Of a stretch of 64,000 bases of DNA, positions 56,399 to 64,000 are shown piece by piece (the first letter of the stretch is position 1; each line of letters begins with the position of its first letter). The DNA comes from Pseudofrankia inefficax. Lineage in GTDB: Bacteria; Actinomycetota; Actinomycetes; Frankiales; Frankiaceae. The notes beneath the pieces are model-generated. The model was not told the DNA's origin, searched no databases, and saw nothing but the letters and a program-made list of their open reading frames with translations. Position numbers and translations under genes: made by a program. The stretch spans positions 1,302,001-1,366,000 of the forward strand of contig NC_014666.1 in the NCBI RefSeq assembly GCF_000166135.1, given 5' to 3'.

Positions 56399-57592
56399 AT
56401 GACAGCCACCAGCGCCCACAACGACCACCCCGCCGGCGACGCGCCGGGCGCGGGCCGGGCGCTCGCGCTCACCCTCACGCCCCGGACCTCCCGGCTCAGG
56501 CCGCCGCGTCACCTGGCCGACCTGTCCCGCGACGAACGGCGCGCGGTAGCCGTCGAGCTGGGCCAGCCGGCCTTCCGGGCCGACCAGCTCGCCCGCCACT
56601 ACTTCACCCGGCTGGCCACACCCGGTGACACCGCCGGGATGACCGACGTGCCCGCGGCCGTGCGCGCGCCGCTGGCCGACGCCCTGCTTCCCCAGCTGCT
56701 CACGGCGACCACGACGTTGACCTGTGACGACGGTGCGACCCGCAAGACCGCCTGGCGCACCGTCGACGGCGCGACCATCGAGTCGGTGCTGATGCGCTAC
56801 CCGGACCGGGCCACCGTGTGTGTCTCCAGCCAGGCCGGCTGCGGCATGGGCTGCCCGTTCTGCGCCACCGGCCAGGGCGGCCTCACCCGCAACCTGACCG
56901 TCGCGGAGATCGTCGAACAGGTCGTGGATGCCGCCCGCGTGCTCAGGCGCGGCGGGCTGCCGGCCGGGCAGGCCACCGACACCCGGCTGTCCAACGTCGT
57001 CTTCATGGGCATGGGCGAGCCGCTGGCGAACTACAAGGCGCTGGTCACCGCGCTGCGCCGGATCAGCGACCCGGCTCCGGACGGGCTGGGGATCTCGGCC
57101 CGCACGCTCACCGTCTCCACCGTCGGGCTGGTCCCGGCGATCGGCCGGCTGGCGGGGGAGGGGCTGCCGGTGCGCCTCGCGGTCTCGCTGCACGCCCCGG
57201 ACGACGAGCTGCGCGACACGCTGGTCCCGATCAACACCCGGTGGAAGGTCGCCGAGGTGCTCGACGCCGCGTGGGACTACGCCGCCCGGACCGGCCGGCG
57301 CATCAGCATCGAGTACGCCCTCATCGACGGCGTCAACGACCAGCCCGAACGAGCCGACCTGCTCGGCCGGCTGCTGCGCGACCGTCCGGTGCACGTCAAC
57401 CTGATCCCGCTCAACCCGACCAGGGGCTCGAGCTGGCACGCCAGCGCGCCGGCGGGCGAGCGCGAGTTCGTCGCGCGGCTGCGCGCCCGCGGGATCACCA
57501 CGACGGTCCGGGACACCCGCGGCCGGGAGATCGCCGCCGCGTGCGGCCAGCTCGCCGCCGACAACGCAGCGGTGGACCATGGCCGTCGGTAA
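56399..57592 (+). CDS. rlmN: 23S rRNA (adenine2503-C2)-methyltransferase RlmN
   Basis: The 397-residue radical-SAM enzyme methylates A2503 (and tRNA A37 in some bacteria). It has the cluster motif CGMGCPFC near residues 147-154, [11 protein letters not shown] near 202, the two catalytic cysteines expected C-terminally and in [15 protein letters not shown], and NLIPLNP. The ATG at 56399 lacks a clear ribosome site. The next gene starts inside its last codons. Confidence 0.95.
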   Translation: MTATSAHNDHPAGDAPGAGRALALTLTPRTSRLRPPRHLADLSRDERRAVAVELGQPAFRADQLARHYFTRLATPGDTAGMTDVPAAVRAPLADALLPQLLTATTTLTCDDGATRKTAWRTVDGATIESVLMRYPDRATVCVSSQAGCGMGCPFCATGQGGLTRNLTVAEIVEQVVDAARVLRRGGLPAGQATDTRLSNVVFMGMGEPLANYKALVTALRRISDPAPDGLGISARTLTVSTVGLVPAIGRLAGEGLPVRLAVSLHAPDDELRDTLVPINTRWKVAEVLDAAWDYAARTGRRISIEYALIDGVNDQPERADLLGRLLRDRPVHVNLIPLNPTRGSSWHASAPAGEREFVARLRARGITTTVRDTRGREIAAACGQLAADNAAVDHGRR

Positions 57593-58844
57593 CCCCGCGT
57601 CGCGCGGCCGCCGGGACGACCCGGCCGGCCGGCGGGGCGCGGGCCGCGGCCTGTCGACGCGCGCCGGCGCCCGGACGTCCGCCGCGCGCCGTCGGGCCGG
57701 CCTGGCCGCTGGCTCCCGAAGCAGCACGTTCTGGCTACCGATCGTCGCCGCGCTGGGCGTGCTCGTCCTGCTGCTCTGGTACATCCTGGCCCACCAGCCG
57801 TCCCACCCGGCGGCCGGCGGCGGCAGCCTGGGCGCGGCCGCCGCGAAGGCGGGTTTCCCCGACGCGGCCGCGAGCGGATCGTCCGTGGCCGGTGGCTCCA
57901 GCGCCCCCGCGGTGGTGGCGGTGCCCACCGGCCCGAGCGGCTGCCAGACGGGCAAGACCCTGCCGGGAGGGGTGACGAGCCAGACGGTCACCGTCGGCTC
58001 GGTGAAGCGGACCTACCTGCTCGCGGTTCCGCAGCCCCTGCCGAACACCGGCCCGCTGCCGCTGATCCTGAACTTCCACGCCGCCGGCCAGAGCCCGCTG
58101 CAGGCCGAGGCGGACACCGGGCTCGCCGGGACGGCCACCAAGCGGGGCTACGTCGTCGCGTATCCGGCCGGGGTGAGCAACCGGTGGAACGTGACCAGGG
58201 CGACGGCGGCCGGGCCCGACGACGTGGCCTTCATCGCCGCCCTGCTGGGTGACCTGCGCACCCGCGGCTGCATGGCGGACAACAAGGTCTTCGCCGCCGG
58301 CCTCGGGGACGGCGCCGACATGGCCGTCACCGCCAGCTGCGCGATGCCCGGCCGGATCGCCGCGGTCGTCTCGGTCGCCGGCAGCCTCGTGCCCGCCAGC
58401 TGCCCGAGCCCGGTCACGAACCTGTTCGAGATCCACGGCGCGGCGGACCCGATCGCGCCCTGGGACGGCGGCGGCCCGGCGCGCACGGCGCCGTTCGCCG
58501 GTGTCACCACGCAGCCGGTGACCGAACGGCTCGGCCGGTACGCGCAGGCCACCGGGTGCGCCGCGGCGGCGGCGACCGAGCAGCTGCCCGGCCTCGGCGC
58601 CCTGACGTCGTGGACCTGCAACGGCAAGCCCGACGTCGGCGCGCTGTCGGTCATCGGGGGCGGTCACACCTGGCCGCAGGCGCCGGCCCACCCCGAGCTG
58701 GGCCCGACCGCCGCGACCTTCTCCGCGACCGTCGTCAGCCTGCTGTACTTCCAGTCACACCCAGTCCTGGGCTCGGTCGTCTCCCCGACCTCCCCAAGCC
58801 TTGCCCAGTCCCTGGGCGGTGCCCTAGGCGCCGCTGGCAACTGA
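57579..58844 (+). CDS. Membrane-anchored esterase-fold (LpqC/PHB depolymerase-like) protein lacking the nucleophile serine
   Basis: The 421-residue protein has a basic N terminus, one membrane segment ([20 protein letters not shown]) and an extracytoplasmic alpha/beta-hydrolase domain: [14 protein letters not shown] near residue 160, [14 protein letters not shown] with the acid region near 288 and GGGHTWP with the histidine near 360. The nucleophile elbow, usually GLSxGGxM, reads GLGDGADM near 241, with Gly in place of Ser. Homology suggests polyester or feruloyl-type esterases, but this one is probably not active as such. It overlaps rlmN by 14 bases. Confidence 0.75.
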   Translation: MAVGNPASRGRRDDPAGRRGAGRGLSTRAGARTSAARRRAGLAAGSRSSTFWLPIVAALGVLVLLLWYILAHQPSHPAAGGGSLGAAAAKAGFPDAAASGSSVAGGSSAPAVVAVPTGPSGCQTGKTLPGGVTSQTVTVGSVKRTYLLAVPQPLPNTGPLPLILNFHAAGQSPLQAEADTGLAGTATKRGYVVAYPAGVSNRWNVTRATAAGPDDVAFIAALLGDLRTRGCMADNKVFAAGLGDGADMAVTASCAMPGRIAAVVSVAGSLVPASCPSPVTNLFEIHGAADPIAPWDGGGPARTAPFAGVTTQPVTERLGRYAQATGCAAAAATEQLPGLGALTSWTCNGKPDVGALSVIGGGHTWPQAPAHPELGPTAATFSATVVSLLYFQSHPVLGSVVSPTSPSLAQSLGGALGAAGN

Positions 58845-58917
58845 TCGGGCCTAACGGGTGTCGTGCAGAGAACAGGATGAACTGAACAGGCCGTCGTCGG
58901 TCGACCGATGGGCCTGC

Positions 58918-58923
58918 GACAAT
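58918..58923 (+). promoter_or_regulatory. -10-like element of dxr, leaderless arrangement
   Basis: GACAAT ends 6 bases before the GTG at 58930, so transcription would begin at the start codon. No ribosome site precedes it. Confidence 0.4.
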
Positions 58924-58929
58924 GGTCTG

Positions 58930-60150
58930 GTGTCGAAACCGCGCGCCGTTCGTGAGGTCGTTCTGCTCGGGTCGACGGGATCGATCGGAACCCAGGCAAT
59001 CGACGTAGTCCAGCGCAATCCGGACAAGTTCCGGGTGGTCGGGCTGCTCGGTGGGGGTTCCCGGGTGGACCTGCTGGCTCAGCAGGCACTCGACCTGGGC
59101 GTCGAGGTGGTCGGCGTCGCTGCCGCCTCGGCCGCGCAGGACCTGCAGCTCGCCTTCTACGCGGAGGCCGCCCAGCGCGGCTACCGCAAGGGCGAGTTCG
59201 CGGTCCCGAAGATCCTCGCCGGGCCGGAGGCGGCCATCGAGATCGCCGCCTGGCAGTCGGATGTCGTGCTCAACGGCATCACCGGCTCGGTCGGCCTCGC
59301 GCCGACCCTGTCGGCGCTCGCCGCGGGCCGGACCGTGGCCCTGGCGAACAAGGAGTCGCTGGTCGCCGGTGGCCCATTGGTGCTCGACGCGCTCGGTGGC
59401 GACCCGGACCGGCTGATCCCGGTCGACTCGGAGCACTCGGCACTCGCGCAGTGCCTCCGGGGCGGCCGGCGGGACGAGGTTCGCAAGCTGGTGCTGACGG
59501 CGTCCGGTGGCCCGTTCCGTGGCAGGACCCGCGCGGAGCTGACCGAGGTCACCCGGGAGCAGGCGCTGGCCCACCCGACCTGGGACATGGGGCCGTTCGT
59601 CACGATCAACTCGGCGACGCTGATGAACAAGGGTCTCGAGCTGATCGAGGCGCATCTGTTCTTCGGCGTTCCGTACGACGACATCGCCGTGGTCGTGCAC
59701 CCGCAGTCGCTGGTGCACTCGATGGTCGAGTTCCATGACGGCTCGACGATCGCCCAGGTGTCGCCGCCGGACATGCGGCTGCCGATCGCCCTCGCGCTCG
59801 GCTGGCCGGACCGGGTTCCGGAGGCGCAGGCGCCGATGGACTGGACCCGCGCCCAGAACCTCACCTTCGAGCCGCTGGACACGACGGCGTTCCCGTCGGT
59901 CGCGCTCGCCCGCGAGTCGGGTAAGCGCGGCGGGACGGCGCCCGCGGTGTTCAACGCGGCCAACGAGGAGGTTGTCGGCGCGTTCCTGGCCGGGAAGCTG
60001 CCGTTCGTCCGCATCGTCGACATCGTCGCCGAGGTGCTCGCCGCCCACGAGGTGATCGCCAAGCCGACGCTCGACGAGGTGTTCGCCACCGAGGTCGAGG
60101 CGCGGGCCGCCGCGACTCGCCTCATCGAGGGTGTGGTGGTGTCGCGGTGA
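58930..60150 (+). CDS. dxr: 1-deoxy-D-xylulose-5-phosphate reductoisomerase
   Basis: The 406-residue enzyme makes 2-C-methyl-D-erythritol 4-phosphate in the MEP isoprenoid route. It has the NADPH motif [12 protein letters not shown] near residue 13, [12 protein letters not shown] near 140, the metal site PVDSEHSA near 162 and [11 protein letters not shown] near 235. GTG 58930 is chosen on homology. It overlaps the protease gene by 4 bases; ispG lies just beyond, the same order as in Mycobacterium. Confidence 0.97.
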   Translation: MSKPRAVREVVLLGSTGSIGTQAIDVVQRNPDKFRVVGLLGGGSRVDLLAQQALDLGVEVVGVAAASAAQDLQLAFYAEAAQRGYRKGEFAVPKILAGPEAAIEIAAWQSDVVLNGITGSVGLAPTLSALAAGRTVALANKESLVAGGPLVLDALGGDPDRLIPVDSEHSALAQCLRGGRRDEVRKLVLTASGGPFRGRTRAELTEVTREQALAHPTWDMGPFVTINSATLMNKGLELIEAHLFFGVPYDDIAVVVHPQSLVHSMVEFHDGSTIAQVSPPDMRLPIALALGWPDRVPEAQAPMDWTRAQNLTFEPLDTTAFPSVALARESGKRGGTAPAVFNAANEEVVGAFLAGKLPFVRIVDIVAEVLAAHEVIAKPTLDEVFATEVEARAAATRLIEGVVVSR

Positions 60151-61328
60151 TGGCGCTCGGCATCGTCGCCTTCGCGGCGGCGCTGCTGATTTCGGTCTGC
60201 CTGCACGAGGCCGGGCACTTCATCACGGCTCGGCACTACGGGATGAAGGCGTCCCGGTTCTTCGTCGGCTTCGGCCCGACGCTGTGGTCACGAGTCCGCG
60301 GCGAGACCGAGTACGGCGTCAAGCTCATCCCGGCCGGTGGGTTCGTCAAGATCGAGGGGATGACCCCGCTCGAGGAGATCGACCCGGCGGACGAGCCGCG
60401 GGCGTTCTACAACAAGTCCGCGAGGGCCCGGCTGGTCGTGATGTCGGCCGGCTCGGTCGTCCACTTCATCATCGCGATCGTCATGATCTACGGCGTGCTG
60501 CTGGCCCTGGGCACTCCGACCGACAGTCAGAACAAGATCGGTGTCACCAGCTGCGTCTCGACCAGCAGCGCGTGCACCGGCCCCGGGCCGGCCGCGGCCG
60601 CCGGCATGCGGGTGGGCGACCGGGTGGTCAGCTTCGACGGCACCCCGATCACCACCTGGAAGCAGTTCACCCAGCTCGTGCGTGACCATGGCCAGGGCGT
60701 GGCGACGGTCGTCGTCGACCGCGACGGCCGGCGGGTCACCCTGACCCCTGACCTGGTGCAGGTGCTGCGGGACCGGACGACCGGTCTCGCCGGCAACGAC
60801 CCGGTCGGCGCCCTCGGGGTGCGGCAGGGCACCGACACCAAGCACTACGGGCCGATCTCCGCCATCTCCAGCACCGGCAACTTCATGTGGACCGGCGCCA
60901 AGGGGATGTACGAGACGCTGACGCACCGGCTGTCCAGCCTGGGCGACCTGTTCAGCAACCACCGGGACGCGAACGGCTTCGTCAGCGTGGTGGGGGCCGC
61001 GCGGATCGGTGGCGACGTGGTCGCGGCGCCGGACACGTCGTGGACCGACCGGATCCGCGGCTTCCTGGTCCTGGTGGCCGGCATCAACCTGGCGGTCGGG
61101 ATCTTCAACCTGCTGCCGCTGCTGCCCTTGGACGGCGGTCACATCGCCGTCCTCGGCTTCGAACAGACCAGGCACGGGCTCCGCCGGCTGCGTGGCTACC
61201 GTGGTCCCGTGAAGCGGGTGGACTTCGCCAAGCTGTTACCAGCCACGTACGCCACGGTGTTCATCCTGCTCGGGTTCAGCCTGCTCGTCCTGTCCGCCGA
61301 CATCGTCAACCCGATTCGCCTGCAGTGA
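60147..61328 (+). CDS. rip: Site-2 (intramembrane) zinc metalloprotease, Rip1/RseP type
   Basis: The 393-residue protease cuts membrane anti-sigma factors. It has the zinc motif HEAGH near residue 20 in the first membrane helix, a PDZ domain in the middle ([14 protein letters not shown]) and the second active-site motif [12 protein letters not shown] near 325. A short Cys-containing insert ([12 protein letters not shown]) precedes the PDZ domain. GTG overlaps the dxr stop (GTGA); ATG 60150 is the next codon. Confidence 0.94.
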   Translation: MMALGIVAFAAALLISVCLHEAGHFITARHYGMKASRFFVGFGPTLWSRVRGETEYGVKLIPAGGFVKIEGMTPLEEIDPADEPRAFYNKSARARLVVMSAGSVVHFIIAIVMIYGVLLALGTPTDSQNKIGVTSCVSTSSACTGPGPAAAAGMRVGDRVVSFDGTPITTWKQFTQLVRDHGQGVATVVVDRDGRRVTLTPDLVQVLRDRTTGLAGNDPVGALGVRQGTDTKHYGPISAISSTGNFMWTGAKGMYETLTHRLSSLGDLFSNHRDANGFVSVVGAARIGGDVVAAPDTSWTDRIRGFLVLVAGINLAVGIFNLLPLLPLDGGHIAVLGFEQTRHGLRRLRGYRGPVKRVDFAKLLPATYATVFILLGFSLLVLSADIVNPIRLQ

Positions 61329-61441
61329 TCGCCGACCCGATCCTGGTCGAGGTACCACAGCCGATCCTGTTCAAGGCGGTACAGCCGGTCCTGTCGAGAC
61401 GAACACAGGGCCACGCGCACACCGTAATCACATTCCAGTGA
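61325..61441 (+). CDS. Candidate 38-residue ORF between rip and ispG made of three 8-residue repeats
   Basis: GTG 61325 overlaps the rip stop (GTGA) and the frame ends at TGA 61439-61441, which itself overlaps the GAGGA ribosome site of ispG. Residues 5-28 are three units of the form P-(I/V)-L-...-Q encoded by 24-bp repeats. There is no independent ribosome site, so translation would rely on coupling to rip. No family is recognisable, and third-position G/C is lower than in neighbours. It may instead be a non-coding repeat. Confidence 0.35.
   Translation: MIADPILVEVPQPILFKAVQPVLSRRTQGHAHTVITFQ
61337..61408 (+). repeat. Three 24-bp tandem repeats between rip and ispG
   Basis: Units at 61337-61360, 61361-61384 and 61385-61408 share CCG-TCCTG at the start and ACAG at the end. 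Units 1 and 2 match best. Confidence 0.75.
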
Positions 61442-61448
61442 GGACAAA

Positions 61449-62603
<1,155 letters not shown>

Positions 62604-62624
62604 CGGCGGCGGGCACGGCAGCGG

Positions 62625-63476
62625 ATGGGACTGCCGCTTCGGTCAGCCCCGGTGAGGCTGCTGGACGACCGTGACCTGCCCTCGGTACGCCAGCTGCTCG
62701 CGCGCGACCCGGTGACCGACGTCTTCGTCGCGTCCCGGGTCGAGGCGTGTGGGCTGGACCCGTGGCGGCTCGGCGCCGAGGTCTGGGGACACGTCGTCGA
62801 CGGCCGGATCGCGGCGCTGTGCTACTCGGGCGCGAACCTGTGGCCGGTCGGCGCCGGGTCCACGTCGGTGAAGCTGTTCGCCGAGCGGGCCAGGCGCGCC
62901 GGCCGGCGCTGTTCGTCGATCGTCGGTGAGGCGCGCTCGGTCGCCGAGCTCTGGCGCCACCTGGAGCCGGCCTGGGGGCCGGCGCGGGAGGTGCGCGGCG
63001 AACAGCCGCTGCTGGTCATCGACGGCCCGCCGCTGATCCGGCCGGACACCGCTGTGCGCCTGGTCCGGCCGGATGAGCTGGACATCCTGATGCCGGCGAG
63101 CATCGCGATGTTCACCGAGGAGATCGGCGTCTCACCGATCCTCGCCGACGGCGGGGCGCTCTATCGGGCCAGGGTCGCGGAGTTCGTCGGGCAGCGACGT
63201 TCGTTCGCGCACATCGAGGACGGCCGGGTGCTGTTCAAGGCCGAGATCGGCGCGATCGCCGGCGGGGTCAGCCAGGTGCAGGGCGTCTGGGTGGACCCTG
63301 CCCTGCGCGGCCGCGGGTACGGCGCCGCTGGCACGGCGAGCGTCGTGGCGCTGGCCCAGGCGATGTACGCGCCGGTGGTCAGCCTGTACGTCAACGACTT
63401 CAACACCCCGGCCCGCCGCGCCTATGAACGGGTGGGCTTCCGGCGGGCCGGCACGTTCGCGTCCGTTTTGTTCTAG
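62625..63476 (+). CDS. GNAT-family N-acetyltransferase with DUF4081-type N-terminal domain
   Basis: The 283-residue protein has an N-terminal half as in actinobacterial proteins next to ispG (Rv2867c in M. tuberculosis) and a C-terminal GNAT fold with the acetyl-CoA loop WVDPALRGRGYGAAG near residue 225 and NTPARRAYERVGFRRAG near 262. The acceptor is unknown. It starts 21 bases after ispG and likely shares its message. Confidence 0.88.
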   Translation: MGLPLRSAPVRLLDDRDLPSVRQLLARDPVTDVFVASRVEACGLDPWRLGAEVWGHVVDGRIAALCYSGANLWPVGAGSTSVKLFAERARRAGRRCSSIVGEARSVAELWRHLEPAWGPAREVRGEQPLLVIDGPPLIRPDTAVRLVRPDELDILMPASIAMFTEEIGVSPILADGGALYRARVAEFVGQRRSFAHIEDGRVLFKAEIGAIAGGVSQVQGVWVDPALRGRGYGAAGTASVVALAQAMYAPVVSLYVNDFNTPARRAYERVGFRRAGTFASVLF

Positions 63477-63584
63477 ATCGTCGGATACCCGGGTGTTCCC
63501 GGCCGCTCCATTCTTCATAATTCCGATGAGATAACTAGAGAAAGCGATTCTCTCGACCGCGCAGGGTTTTTGAGCTTGGTCATT

Positions 63585-63644
63585 CCGCTCGTTCTACGCT
63601 GATGGCCGATTGTTACAAGATCGTGTCATTGGTGCAACGAGCGG
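63585..63644. promoter_or_regulatory. Inverted repeats upstream of the sulfate-binding protein gene
   Basis: CCGCTCGTT (63585-63593) and AACGAGCGG (63636-63644) are perfect inverted copies 42 bases apart. A second stem AGAGAA/TTCTCT is at 63537-63553, followed by a T5 run near 63567. TTGACT at 63695-63700 may be a -35. This 266-base gap is the most AT-rich in the window and is likely the control region of a regulated uptake operon. Confidence 0.45.
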
Positions 63645-63742
63645 CTGGTTCTCCCATGATCCCTCTGGCATGCTGTCGTTCCCGACAAGTCCGATTGACT
63701 TGCGTGTACCGTCGCTGTGTGCGTGTCCTGGGAGGAACAGAT

Positions 63743-64000
63743 ATGAAGCCCACGAGGCTGGGGTCAACTGGGCGGGGAGCGCGTGTCCTGCGCCGTGGGG
63801 TGCCCCTGATCGCTGCCGGTGCGGCTGTCGCGCTGGCGGTGGCCGCCTGCGGCGGCAGCTCGGGCGGCGGTAGCGCGGCGGCGAGCGGCACCCCGGGCCC
63901 GAACGCGGGCCAGACGGTCGCGATCGTCGGGTATTCGGTTCCCAAGCCGGCGTACGACGCGCTGGAGGCGGCGTTCCTCAAGACCGACGCCGGCAAGGGC
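63743..64000 (+). CDS. Sulfate-type ABC transporter substrate-binding lipoprotein (N-terminal part)
   Basis: 86 codons are visible before the window ends. An Arg-rich N terminus and hydrophobic segment lead to a lipobox-like AVAAC near residue 36, then a Gly/Ser linker and the start of a periplasmic-binding fold, VAIVGYSVPKPAYDALEAAF, which resembles sulfate/thiosulfate-binding proteins (SubI, CysP). GGGAGGA lies upstream of ATG 63743. Family assignment rests on this short stretch. Confidence 0.75.
   Translation, partial: MKPTRLGSTGRGARVLRRGVPLIAAGAAVALAVAACGGSSGGGSAAASGTPGPNAGQTVAIVGYSVPKPAYDALEAAFLKTDAGKG

Overview
This is a GC-rich, gene-dense chromosomal stretch from an actinomycete. Gene order runs in parallel with the leuC-leuD-hupB-ppk to dxr-rip-ispG region of Mycobacterium and the matching region of Streptomyces. 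The very high third-position G+C, frequent GTG starts, a cofC gene for coenzyme F420, and the alanine/glycine/proline-rich tails all fit this. A Frankia-like organism (Frankiales) is my best guess, but that is an inference from gene content and style, not a search result. I saw no mobile element, CRISPR array, rRNA or tRNA gene.

Layout. (1) 1-4460: a truncated gene end, a membrane-associated methyltransferase and a PASTA-type Ser/Thr kinase. (2) 4698-10949: an IclR-family regulator divergent from leuC-leuD over an inverted-repeat operator, then HU (hup) and polyphosphate kinase, the last two separated by a very long bidirectional hairpin. (3) 11171-20265: a transglutaminase-like protein, a membrane EAL-domain protein whose 3' end overlaps a cyclase gene, cofC, gpsA, murA and ddl. 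(4) 20296-23443: a DUF3515 lipoprotein, a stand-alone AsnC sensor domain, thiD, an SCP2-domain protein and rpmB. (5) 23720-30875: recG-rsmD-coaD, then DUF177-rpmF-plsX-like-rnc-mutM. (6) 31001-40964: a DUF2786 protein, a lipoprotein divergent from acylphosphatase, a conserved small coiled-coil protein, smc, ftsY and ffh. (7) 41187-50325: rpsP-khpA-rimM-trmD, rplS, lepB-rnhB-DUF2469, yraN-comM-dprA and a small hypothetical. (8) 50582-63476: an M23 peptidase divergent from rpsB, then tsf, pyrH-frr, cdsA, rlmN, an esterase-like protein, dxr-rip, a candidate small ORF, ispG and a GNAT protein. The window ends inside a sulfate-type ABC transporter binding protein.

How the genes work together. Most encode housekeeping functions in tight, often 4-nt-overlapping (ATGA/GTGA) operons: translation and ribosome maturation (rpsP, rimM, trmD, rplS, rpsB, tsf, frr, rpmB, rpmF, rsmD, rlmN), protein export (ftsY, ffh, lepB), envelope and isoprenoid precursors (murA, ddl, cdsA, gpsA, dxr, ispG), DNA upkeep (recG, mutM, smc, rnhB, dprA, comM) and amino-acid or cofactor synthesis (leuCD, coaD, thiD, cofC).

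I found no obviously new multi-gene system. The unusual items are smaller: a PlsX-like protein that has lost its hallmark motifs, an esterase-fold protein without its nucleophile serine, a possible 38-codon ORF built of three 24-bp repeats between rip and ispG, a symmetric -10 that could serve two divergent genes, a pair of LexA-box-like sites beside the M23 peptidase, in-phase 21-bp tandem repeats at gene ends, and many long GC-rich hairpins without U-tracts.
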